DNA from: an uncultured Streptococcus sp.
GTDB taxonomy: Bacteria > Bacillota > Bacilli > Lactobacillales > Streptococcaceae
NCBI RefSeq assembly: GCF_938020365.1
Contig: NZ_CALIIB010000002.1
Span: forward strand, 1 to 19,517
Direction of reading: 5' to 3'
DNA length: 19,517 nt
The first letter of the stretch is position 1. Every line of letters starts with the position of its first letter. The notes beneath the pieces were generated by a model. It was not told the DNA's origin. It saw only the letters and a list, made by a program, of their open reading frames with translations, and ran no database searches. Position numbers and translations under genes: made by a program. Below, one piece after another: positions 6,520-12,915 of the stretch.

Positions 6520-7310
6520 GAGGGCCTGTTCTCCACCTTGATGAAATAACGGTCTTCTCCCAGCTCGATCAGCTCGACTGGCTGAGGATAAAATCGATCC
6601 ATGACCTCTTTTTGAAGAATGTCTTCTTTAGGACCTTGGGCTGTGATTTCTCCTTCTTTTAGGAGCAGGACATGATCCATAGCAGCAGTGATTTCCTCTA
6701 CATGGTGGGTGACATAAAGGATGGTTGGAGCTTGGTCCATCTGTGTAATCTTACCAATCTGATCCAGCAGGCGCTCGCGGGCAAAGAGATCCAGACCACT
6801 GGTCGCTTCGTCTAGGATAAGTAGTTCTGGCTTTTCCATGAGACTGCGCGCAATCAGCAAGAGCTGCTTTTCCCCTTGAGACAGACTGATGTAGCTTCGG
6901 CCAATCAAATCTTGCCCGCCAAGGGAAGCCAGCATTTCCCTAGCTTGGTCCAGCTCCTCTTGTCCGTAAGGAGCATAGAGAATACTGCTTTTATACTTTC
7001 CTGTCAGGACGATTTCTTCAGCAGTGAGATGGCTGGGCAGGCGCTCAGCAATGAAGGAGCCAACTACTCCAATATTAGTTCGCAGCTGAGGAATGTCGCC
7101 AGCACCAAATTCCGTACCGAGAACCGTCACCTTGCCCTGAGTCTTCCAATGTTCAGCCATAAGCAAGCGCAGGAGAGTAGATTTTCCTGAGCCGTTGAGA
7201 CCGAGAATGGCCCAATGCTCTCCCTTTTTCACCTGCCAGTTGAGATTTCTTAAGATGGTTCGGCCTTGTTTAGACAAGCTTACATTTTCCAGTTTGATAA
7301 TTTTTTCCAT
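6516..7310 (-). CDS. YlmA-like ABC transporter ATP-binding protein
   Basis: The 264-residue stand-alone ATPase has Walker A GLNGSGKST (37-45), signature LSQGE (143-147), Walker B LLILDEA (163-169), the D-loop SGLD and His202-203 as switch. The Q-loop position holds Ser (VVGSFIAERL), as is usual in the YlmA/ModF-like group of uncharacterised ATPases. It is intact, but the only partner visible, the ATGA-coupled membrane gene downstream, is destroyed, so this protein may be orphaned. The start has only a weak AGAGAG ribosome site, with a better AAAGGAG about 25 bases upstream. A TATAAT box lies close by. Substrate and direction of transport are unknown. Confidence 0.85.
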   Translation of the reverse strand: MEKIIKLENVSLSKQGRTILRNLNWQVKKGEHWAILGLNGSGKSTLLRLLMAEHWKTQGKVTVLGTEFGAGDIPQLRTNIGVVGSFIAERLPSHLTAEEIVLTGKYKSSILYAPYGQEELDQAREMLASLGGQDLIGRSYISLSQGEKQLLLIARSLMEKPELLILDEATSGLDLFARERLLDQIGKITQMDQAPTILYVTHHVEEITAAMDHVLLLKEGEITAQGPKEDILQKEVMDRFYPQPVELIELGEDRYFIKVENRPS

Positions 7311-7340
7311 TTTTACTCTCTCTTTCGTTAAAACTCCTTT

Positions 7341-7346
7341 ATTATA
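7341..7346 (-). promoter_or_regulatory. Extended -10 for the minus-strand ABC ATPase
   Basis: On the minus strand TTTTGTTATAAT contains a perfect TATAAT with the TGn extension. No convincing -35 is present. It lies about 30 bases before the ATPase start codon. Confidence 0.5.
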
Positions 7347-7383
7347 ACAAAATTTATGAGAAATAACTGATAGGAGGAGGCAG

Positions 7384-7679
7384 ATGCTTTATAAAAGTAA
7401 GCTGATGTGGTCCTTTTGCTAACGATGATCTTCTTTTATCCCCTTATCATTGGCGGTGTGATGAAGGTCGATCCTATTACCATTATGGTACTCTTGCTCT
7501 TATACATTGATATATATGGCATTCTAGGGATGATTGTGGCAATCCCGACTTATTCTATCCTCAAATAAATCGCTAAGTTCTTGGTTAATCACTATGATAA
7601 TCACAAGGAAATCCAGCAGCAGAAGAAGAAGGAAGAGTTTGGGAATCGATTGATTCCAGATTCTCGAGATCAGAAATAA
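7384..7679 (+). pseudogene. Internally deleted AI-2E-family transporter gene
   Basis: A strong AGGAGG (7373-7378) precedes ATG 7384, which opens MLYKSKLMWSF and stops at 7420-7422. In another frame from 7407 the sequence continues as a membrane-protein C-terminus: YPLIIGGVMKVDPITIMVLL, then GILGMIVAIPTYSILK, a nonsense TAA at 7566-7568, and a charged tail to TAA 7677-7679. The pattern of P-x-I-x-G-x-x-x-x-x-P-x-T-I followed by G-x-x-x-A-I-P-x-Y is that of the last helices of AI-2E/PerM permeases, which are normally about 350 residues. So roughly 250 codons appear to have been lost while both ends survived. No function is expected. The family call rests on the C-terminus only. Confidence 0.6.
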
Positions 7680-7706
7680 GACGGAAGAAGGGGCTTCCGT
7701 CTTATT
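7675..7706. terminator. Perfect hairpin at the end of the AI-2E remnant
   Basis: AATAAGACGGAAG (7675-7687) and CTTCCGTCTTATT (7694-7706) form a 13-bp perfect stem with a 6-base loop. Both sides are A/T-rich, so it could end transcription from either direction. It overlaps the stop codon of the remnant. Confidence 0.75.
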
Positions 7707-7791
7707 TCATTATGTCTTCAAGCCAGTTTTTCTCTACGATAAAAACAAGAAAAACATCAGCTAAGCTGGTGGCTGCCAAGGCTTTGAGCTT
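7702..7791 (-). pseudogene. Possible 3' stub of an unidentified gene
   Basis: On the minus strand, 29 open codons run into TAA at 7702-7704 and read like a genuine protein end (SLADVFLVFIVEKNWLEDIM). There is no start; an in-frame TGA lies at 7792-7794, next to the region where the IS200-type element begins. It would be convergent with the AI-2E remnant and share the 7675-7706 hairpin. This may be the leftover of a gene cut by the IS, but a chance open frame is possible and I do not recognise the family. Confidence 0.3.
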
Positions 7792-7849
7792 TCATTTTTT
7801 TTTCCTGGTAGAATCTACTTGTTCAGGTAAGACAAAGGAGGAAAAAGAA

Positions 7850-8265
7850 TTGGCTAAAATCAGTCACAGTTTATCACATATCAAATGGACGTGCAAATAT
7901 CCTATCATCTTTACCCCAAAGTATCGTAGAAGAACCGTTTACTACAAAATAAGACGAGATATCATTGAAATTTTTCGTCATCTATGTCAATACAAAAGTG
8001 TGGAAATTACTGAGGGACAGATGATGCCAGATCATGTTCACATGCTTGTGTAAATCCCTCCAAAACTTTCGAATTTTGATTTCACAGGATATTTGATAAA
8101 TATGTAAGTACCGTTTGCCTAAACGGAAAGGCAGCTGCCAAATATGTTTGCGAGCAAGAGAAAAATGGAATTGTCCTTGAAAAGTTAAGTGTCAAATCGT
8201 ACGAGGATTCGTTCTCAGATGGTAGTTTTAGAACAAGATAAAAGCCCGTTGTTACGGGCATTAGT
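7850..8265 (+). mobile_element. Decayed IS200/IS605-type element with tnpA remnant
   Basis: From TTG 7850 (ribosome site AAGGAGG at 7836-7842) the sequence encodes the start of a Y1 transposase: ISHSLSHIKWTCKYPIIFTP and later MPDHVHMLV, which holds the HUH (His-Val-His) metal motif. A nonsense TAA follows at 8051-8053; the frame continues as IPPKLSNFDFTGYL and then loses about 30 codons near 8096. The C-terminus resumes in another frame (KYVSTVCLNGKAAAKYVCEQ, containing the expected catalytic Tyr) and ends at TAA 8239-8241. A GCCCG...CGGGC hairpin at 8244-8259 fits the subterminal palindrome of this family's right end. Normal proteins are about 150 residues. It cannot be active. No tnpB is present. 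The left end is not clear. Confidence 0.82.
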
Positions 8266-8289
8266 CAAGTAACGATAGCTATTTTCCTG

Positions 8290-9729
8290 CTATCTGTTAG
8301 ACCAGGTTCTTGGTAGGAATAGAAGCAGGATTGGATAGATTTCTAAACGTCCTGCAATCATGGCAAGAGAGAGGAGGAATTTAGAAAATGGGCTATAGAT
8401 AGAGAAGGTCTCGGTTGTCCCAATCATTGGTCCGATATTATTGAAACAGCTGATGACAGCACTGGTAACAGTCATTAGATTGTTATTGTCCAGACTGATG
8501 ATGAAAATCAAAGCTGCGATAATCAAAATATAAACAGCTAAATATTTAAGAACCTTGTGTTGGGTATCTTTATCCAAAACAGCACCGTTGATATGCATGG
8601 TTAGAACGCGGTTTGGCGAAAGTGTGGAAAGGATTTGGTTTTTAGCGATGCGGCCGATGATAATGGCACGGATTACTTTGAAACCGCCAGCAGTGGAGCC
8701 AGCAGAACCTCCTAGACACATGAGCAGCAGCAGAATGATTTGTGAGAAGAGAGGCCACTGTACGGTATCTCCATAGCCGAATCCTGTCGTAGTAATGATG
8801 TTGGAAACTTGGAAAAATGAAATTTCTAAACTTTTAGCAAATTCCCCGTAAACATGGAGAACATTGAAGCTAATCAAAATGGTGGCAGTGAGGACAATCC
8901 AGAGATAGCCTTTCAACTCCTCGTCATGAAAACAGGCCTTAAATCTTCGAATCAAGAGATAATAGTAGAGATTGAAGTTCACCCCAAAGGTCAGAACGCC
9001 AAAGCTGACAAGATAGGTGATTAGAGAACTGTTGTAGTGGGCGATTCCGTCGTTAAAGACAGTGAAGCCTCCTGTACCAGCCGTTCCCATTGCGATGACG
9101 ATACTATCAAAGAGTGGCATGCCGGCGAGGAAATAAAGAAAAGTAAAAAGGGCAAAGAGCGCTAGATAGATAATATATAGAATCTGGGCAGTGTTTCTTA
9201 ATTTCGACACAACCTTACCAAAGACTGGTCCGGGAACTTCCGCTTTCATGACTTCTAAGTGGCCATTTTTGGCATTGTCCATGATGGCTAAGGCAAAGAC
9301 CAGCACCCCCATTCCTCCAATCAAGTGGGTAAAACTACGCCAAAAGAGGAGGGAGTGGGAAAGGACAGATACATCATTTAAAATCGTAGCACCAGTAGTG
9401 GTAAAGCCAGAGCTAACTTCAAAGAAAGCATCAATTAGATTAGGAATCTGGCCCGAAAAGACAAAAGGCAGAGCGCCAAAGAAGGACCAGAGAATCCAGC
9501 AAAGGGCAACGATCAGTACCCCTTCCTTGGTGTAAATGTGGGCATCTTTAGGTTTAAAGGCTGAACCTAATCCACCCAAAATCACTAAAATAATCATTGT
9601 CGCGCCGATCGAAAGGAAGACTTCAAGATCTTCATGGTAGATCAGGGCAACGATTGTTGGAACCAACAAGAGAGCTGCTTCGATGAGCAGGAGTTTAGAG
9701 AGGAGAAAGCGAATCATAGGTCTATTCAT
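8290..9729 (-). CDS. trkH: Potassium uptake protein TrkH, membrane subunit
   Basis: The 479-residue protein has the fourfold membrane-pore-membrane repeat of TrkH/KtrB channels. The four selectivity-filter segments are visible: SSGFTTTGATIL, GTAGTGGFTVFND, SNIITTTGFGYGD and CFNNIGPMIGT. It forms the K+-conducting dimer in the membrane, gated by the cytoplasmic TrkA ring. It starts 4 bases after trkA stops, and its ribosome site (AGAGAGG) lies in the last codons of trkA, so the pair is one operon with trkA first. The C-terminus (LPRTWSNR) is the normal family end, so the nearby IS200 remnant has not truncated it. Only a weak hairpin (GATAGC/GCTATC, 8274-8294) follows as a possible terminator. 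Confidence 0.95.
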   Translation of the reverse strand: MNRPMIRFLLSKLLLIEAALLLVPTIVALIYHEDLEVFLSIGATMIILVILGGLGSAFKPKDAHIYTKEGVLIVALCWILWSFFGALPFVFSGQIPNLIDAFFEVSSGFTTTGATILNDVSVLSHSLLFWRSFTHLIGGMGVLVFALAIMDNAKNGHLEVMKAEVPGPVFGKVVSKLRNTAQILYIIYLALFALFTFLYFLAGMPLFDSIVIAMGTAGTGGFTVFNDGIAHYNSSLITYLVSFGVLTFGVNFNLYYYLLIRRFKACFHDEELKGYLWIVLTATILISFNVLHVYGEFAKSLEISFFQVSNIITTTGFGYGDTVQWPLFSQIILLLLMCLGGSAGSTAGGFKVIRAIIIGRIAKNQILSTLSPNRVLTMHINGAVLDKDTQHKVLKYLAVYILIIAALIFIISLDNNNLMTVTSAVISCFNNIGPMIGTTETFSIYSPFSKFLLSLAMIAGRLEIYPILLLFLPRTWSNR

Positions 9730-9733
9730 GGGG

Positions 9734-11083
9734 CTACCTCTCTAACAAATCGTAAATCTTATCGATGTTTTGAATCAGGGTTGTCACGATGATCTTATCT
9801 CCGACTTCCAAATAGTCGTCTCCACTTGGGAAGATGGCTACGCCTTGACGAATGATAGCAGCAATCAGCACCCCGCTCCTCAATTTGAGCTGAGAAAGTG
9901 GCTGCTCGACCATTTTATTTCCTTCATTGATCTGGAATTGGAGCGTTTCAATATGGCCATTTGCTACATGGTGCAAGGCTTCTAGGCTGGAGAATTGCGC
10001 ATTATTCCGTCCGCGGATAAAGTGCATAATGGTATCAACCGCAATCCCTTTTGGCGTGACAATACTTGCGAAGTCTTGATTGTCAATAATCTCGAGGAGA
10101 CTTGTCCGATTGATCTTGGTAATGTTTTTTTGAACTCCAAGATTATTGAGGAACATTGAGGTGATGATATTCTCTTCATCAACGCCTGTCAGAGTAGCTA
10201 TTGCATCGTAATGTGCAGCTCTTTCCTCGAGTAGAATATCTTTGGCTGTACCGTCTCCATTGACCACGTAGAGCTCAGGGAATTCTTGGCTGAAGAACTC
10301 TGCCCGCTGGCGATTGATCTCGACGACCTTGAGCTCAATCTTGCTATTTTTGAGAATATTTAATAAATAATAGGCAATCTTACCTGCCCCGATAATCATG
10401 AGGCTCTTGATGACTCTTGGACGGATTTTATTGTGGAAGCGGACAATTTCTGAACGATTTCCAGTCAGGAAGATTTTATCAGATGGCTGCAAGGTGAAAT
10501 CACCATCTGGAATGCTGAGTTTTCCCTCTCTCTCGATAGCACAGATAATAACGTGAGGGAAATGCTTCCTAAATTGCGAGAGATTCATTTGGCAAAGATG
10601 GCTTTCTGGCTTGATTTTAAACTCCATCAAGGTTACTCGTCCATTGGCAAAATGCTCCAATGATAGAGCATTAGGAAAATCAATAATATTGGCAATATAA
10701 CGAGCAGCTAGGAGTTCAGGATTGACCATCAGAGAGAAGCCTAGAATATTTTTTTCTTTAAAATAAGCATTAGAGTATTCAGGATTTCTCACGCGGACAA
10801 TGGTTTCTTTGGCCCCCATTTTCTTTGCGAGAACGGCTGAAACCATGTTAACTTCATCCTGCTCAGTCATGGCAATAAAGATATCGCAGTGGGTAACATC
10901 TGCCTGCTCCAAGATTTTAAAATTCGCACCATTTCCAACGATGCCCATAATATCGTAACGTTTTGTAATATGATTTAGAACAGCTTCATTTTGTTCAATT
11001 AAAACGACATCATGCTTTTCAGCAACGAGCGAGCGACAAAGGGCGGCTCCGACCTTCCCGCTTCCGACGACGATAATTTTCAT
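9734..11083 (-). CDS. trkA: TrkA, NAD-binding regulatory subunit of K+ uptake
   Basis: The protein has two consecutive RCK units, each with a Rossmann TrkA_N domain and a TrkA_C domain. The first nucleotide loop is GSGKVG (7-12) with an acidic residue at the end of strand 2 (LIEQNE). The second is GAGKIA (232-237), with Ala in place of the third Gly. It forms a cytoplasmic ring that gates TrkH in response to nucleotides; many streptococcal TrkA_C domains also bind cyclic di-AMP, which I infer but cannot see. I chose ATG 11083 (449 residues) over the frame opening at 11149, because GGGAGG lies correctly upstream and MKIIVVGSGKVG is the standard N-terminus. It is the first gene of the trkA-trkH operon. 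Confidence 0.95.
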   Translation of the reverse strand: MKIIVVGSGKVGAALCRSLVAEKHDVVLIEQNEAVLNHITKRYDIMGIVGNGANFKILEQADVTHCDIFIAMTEQDEVNMVSAVLAKKMGAKETIVRVRNPEYSNAYFKEKNILGFSLMVNPELLAARYIANIIDFPNALSLEHFANGRVTLMEFKIKPESHLCQMNLSQFRKHFPHVIICAIEREGKLSIPDGDFTLQPSDKIFLTGNRSEIVRFHNKIRPRVIKSLMIIGAGKIAYYLLNILKNSKIELKVVEINRQRAEFFSQEFPELYVVNGDGTAKDILLEERAAHYDAIATLTGVDEENIITSMFLNNLGVQKNITKINRTSLLEIIDNQDFASIVTPKGIAVDTIMHFIRGRNNAQFSSLEALHHVANGHIETLQFQINEGNKMVEQPLSQLKLRSGVLIAAIIRQGVAIFPSGDDYLEVGDKIIVTTLIQNIDKIYDLLER

Positions 11084-11107
11084 ATTATTCCTCCCGAATA
11101 TGTATCT

Positions 11108-11113
11108 ATCATA
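11108..11113 (-). promoter_or_regulatory. Candidate -10 of the trkA-trkH operon
   Basis: A TATGAT box on the minus strand lies about 25 bases before the trkA start codon. The -35 region is poor. A TTGAGA with a TATATA 16 bases on, slightly further upstream (about 11122-11150), is an alternative. The choice between them is open. Confidence 0.35.
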
Positions 11114-11226
11114 CCTTTTTTTATATAAAATTTCATCTATAAATCTCAATAAAGTCGTTTTTTACAGAATAGTAAGCTGTTTCAAAAGAAATCCTACAAA
11201 AATCTCACTTTTTGAGGTCATTTTTG

Positions 11227-11254
11227 TTGACTTGTCGGAAGAAAATGATATACT
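11227..11254 (+). promoter_or_regulatory. Strong promoter ahead of the putative RNA and trmL
   Basis: TTGACT (11227-11232) and TATACT (11249-11254) are 16 bases apart, and the -10 is extended by TG at 11246-11247. Transcription should start near 11261, 128 bases before the trmL start codon. Confidence 0.8.
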
Positions 11255-11260
11255 AGGAAA

Positions 11261-11362
11261 GTACCCTCATTGATTTACATCAAACCTGTTGTGATGTAAG
11301 TTAATGATGCCTTAACCACGCTGTTTGCTGAGCTTGACTCCGGGCAGTGTGGCTATTTTTTT
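11261..11362 (+). ncRNA. Putative two-hairpin small RNA or trmL leader
   Basis: About 100 bases lie between the strong promoter and a terminator, with no convincing reading frame. The first hairpin pairs 11268-11282 with 11292-11306 (15-base arms, 13 complementary positions, 9-base loop). A short single-stranded linker follows. The second hairpin pairs CCACGCTG (11316-11323) with CAGTGTGG (11345-11352), has a structured interior (GAG/CTC), and is followed by TTTTTTT (11356-11362), a good intrinsic terminator. The trmL start codon comes 26 bases after the T run. The layout is that of a stand-alone small RNA or an attenuated leader. I see no alternative pairing that would act as an antiterminator, which favours a small RNA. 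I do not recognise it as a known riboswitch class, and it lacks CiaR repeat sites. Confidence 0.6.
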
Positions 11363-11388
11363 ATTCTAATGAAAATCAGGAAAAAATC

Positions 11389-11898
11389 ATGTCACAGCAA
11401 AATCACATCGTCCTTTTTGAACCACAAATTCCACAGAATACCGGCAATATCGCTCGTACTTGCGCAGCGACCAATTCTCCCCTCCATATCATCAAGCCCA
11501 TGGGCTTTCCTATTGACGACCGTAAGATGAAGCGGGCTGGACTGGATTATTGGGATAAGCTGGATATTAGCTTCTATGAGAGTCTAGATGACTTTATGAA
11601 GCAGATGGACGGACGACTCTATCTGATTTCTAAATTCGCCGAGAAGGTCTACTCGGAGGAGAATTTCGCAGCAGAAGGGCCACATTATTTCATGTTTGGT
11701 CGTGAAGATAAAGGCTTGCCTGAGGAATTTATGCGCCAGCATCCAGAAAAGGCCTTGCGCATTCCCATGAATGACCAGCATGTCCGCAGCTTGAATGTCT
11801 CTAATACAGCCTGTATGATTGTCTATGAAGCCCTACGCCAACAGAACTTTGCTGGACTGGACTTGGTGCATGAATACGAAGCGGATAAGTTGAAATAA
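11389..11898 (+). CDS. trmL: tRNA (cytidine/uridine-34-2'-O)-methyltransferase TrmL
   Basis: The 169-residue protein is a minimal SPOUT (trefoil-knot) methyltransferase. It has the TrmL signatures: LFEPQIPQNTGNIARTCAAT at 9-28, MFGREDKGLP, and the knot segment RIPMNDQHVRSLNVSNTA, where SAM binds. The enzyme methylates the 2'-OH of the wobble nucleotide in certain tRNA-Leu species. I start it at ATG 11389 rather than at the upstream in-frame ATG 11347, because the latter lies inside the terminator hairpin and would add a non-conserved MWLFFYSN extension; a modest AGGA precedes 11389. Transcription comes either by readthrough of the upstream terminator or from an unseen promoter. Confidence 0.95.
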   Translation: MSQQNHIVLFEPQIPQNTGNIARTCAATNSPLHIIKPMGFPIDDRKMKRAGLDYWDKLDISFYESLDDFMKQMDGRLYLISKFAEKVYSEENFAAEGPHYFMFGREDKGLPEEFMRQHPEKALRIPMNDQHVRSLNVSNTACMIVYEALRQQNFAGLDLVHEYEADKLK

Positions 11899-11940
11899 AA
11901 GAAAAATAGTTGAATTGAAATAATATTTATTACATCAATC

Positions 11941-11967
11941 AAAAAGCTTGCTCTGGTAGGCTTTTTT
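11941..11967 (+). terminator. trmL terminator
   Basis: AAAAAGC (11941-11947) pairs with GCTTTTT (11960-11966), with a 12-base loop and a further T. It lies about 42 bases after the trmL stop and overlaps the promoter of the next unit. Confidence 0.65.
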
Positions 11968-11976
11968 TGTTATGAT
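11948..11976 (+). promoter_or_regulatory. Promoter of the FMN riboswitch-ribU unit
   Basis: TTGCTC (11948-11953) lies in the loop of the trmL terminator, and TATGAT (11971-11976) follows after 17 bases. The predicted start, near 11983, coincides with the first base of riboswitch helix P1. Confidence 0.65.
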
Positions 11977-11982
11977 AAGAGT

Positions 11983-12193
11983 GTCTTCAGGGCAGGGTGA
12001 AATTCCCGACCGGCGGTAAGTTTGACTAGCTATTTTAGCTTTCTCGTCGTTGTCTTGTCGCGATATACTTTAAGTATTATCTTCGACTGCAACGCCTAGA
12101 TAAATCTAAAATATCTTAGCCAAATAAGTCCGCGAGCGAAAGCTGATGTGGTGCGATTCCACAACCGACAGTATAGTCTGGATGGGAGAAGAC
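11983..12193 (+). promoter_or_regulatory. FMN riboswitch (RFN element)
   Basis: The conserved core is present: AGGGCAGGGTGAAATTCCCG, ACCGGCGGTA, AGTCCGCGAGC, GATGTGGTGCGATTCCACAA, CCGACAGTATAGTCTGGATG and GGAGAAG. Helix P1 pairs GTCTTC (11983-11988) with GAAGAC (12188-12193). It binds FMN and shuts down riboflavin supply genes when FMN is plentiful. The helix between GGCGGTA and AGTCCGCGA is strongly enlarged by a palindromic segment (12021-12124). About 160 bases separate the aptamer from the ribU start. I see no classic terminator with a T run there; TTTCTA (12308-12313) can pair with TAGAAA (12330-12335) just before the ribosome site, so control may act at translation. Confidence 0.95.
12021..12124 (+). 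repeat. Imperfect palindrome (MITE-like) inside the riboswitch variable helix
   Basis: The segment is an inverted repeat over its whole length. Its outer ends TTTGACTAGCTATTTTAG and (reverse complement of the right end) TTTGGCTAAGATATTTTAG agree closely, then CGTTG pairs with CAACG, and the tip GATATAC pairs with GTATTATC. The ~104-base hairpin is far longer than the short variable stem found in most FMN riboswitches, and it resembles the small palindromic repeats (RUP/BOX-like) common in streptococci. Only one copy is in this window, so its repeat nature is inferred. Confidence 0.55.
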
Positions 12194-12351
12194 GAAAGAA
12201 TAGCTTTGTCTGTTCTGATAGATTTATAGCTAAACTGTAACCGCTTGCTTTGATGGAGTGAGAGGGAACTTTTGGGATATAAAAAGTGAGAATAGATAGA
12301 GGAATCCTTTCTAACTTCTTCTGATTTTATAGAAAATTGGAGGAACCTGTT

Positions 12352-12915
12352 ATGACAAACGCACGTCGACTTTCGACCATTGCAATTCTATCAGCCATCT
12401 CATTTGTGCTGATGTACTTTGACTTCCCGCTTTTACCAGCGGCATCCTTCCTCAAGATCGAATTTAGTATCTTGCCAGTCCTTGTGGGCTTGGTGGTCAT
12501 GGATTTGCCTGCTGCTCTAGGAGTTCTCTTGCTTCGCTCACTCTTGAAACTGCTTCTTAACAGCCAGGGAGTGAATACTTACATTGGTTTGCCAATGAAT
12601 ATTGTAGCTTTGGGAGTTTTTGTCATCGTCTTTGCTTTGATTTGGAAAAAGGAACGGACAACCCTTCGTTTCCTACTAGGCTCTCTAGCTGGGACTATTG
12701 GTTTAACTGTGGCTATGTTGGTTCTCAACTATGTTTACGCTGTTCCTTTGTACGCGAAGTTTGCCAACTTTGATATTGGAAAAATTATGGGACTTTCCAA
12801 CTACCTCATGACTATGGTATTACCTTTCAACTTGATTGAGGGTGTAATCTTTGCTGTTTCATTCTGGTTGTTATACGTCCTCTTGAAACCAACCTTAAAA
12901 CATTATGAGAGATAA
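12352..12915 (+). CDS. ribU: Riboflavin ECF transporter substrate-binding subunit RibU
   Basis: The 187-residue protein is an S component of an energy-coupling-factor transporter, with six hydrophobic segments. The N-terminus (ARRLSTIAILSAISFVLMYF) and the LKIEFSILPVLVGLVVMDLP segment are characteristic of RibU, which captures riboflavin at the membrane and uses the shared EcfAA'T module encoded elsewhere. I chose ATG 12352, preceded by GGAGG at 12339-12343; a TTG at 12337 overlaps that site and is unlikely. The FMN riboswitch directly upstream supports the substrate. The following PAP2 gene overlaps its last 11 bases, so both are probably under FMN control. Confidence 0.96.
   Translation: MTNARRLSTIAILSAISFVLMYFDFPLLPAASFLKIEFSILPVLVGLVVMDLPAALGVLLLRSLLKLLLNSQGVNTYIGLPMNIVALGVFVIVFALIWKKERTTLRFLLGSLAGTIGLTVAMLVLNYVYAVPLYAKFANFDIGKIMGLSNYLMTMVLPFNLIEGVIFAVSFWLLYVLLKPTLKHYER

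Noticed and set aside
7712..8053. A 113-residue protein starting at ATG 7712
   Set aside because: Only the part from TTG 7850 resembles a transposase. The first 46 codons are unrelated in character and overlap the hairpin region and the opposite-strand stub.
8274..8294. GATAGC/GCTATC hairpin as the trkH terminator
   Set aside because: The stem is only 6 bp, overlaps the stop codon and has no T run in the trkH direction; kept only as a weak possibility.
11304..11315. Mini-frame ATG ATG CCT TAA in the putative RNA before trmL, as a leader peptide
   Set aside because: It has no ribosome site, encodes only three residues, and its start is buried in the first hairpin.
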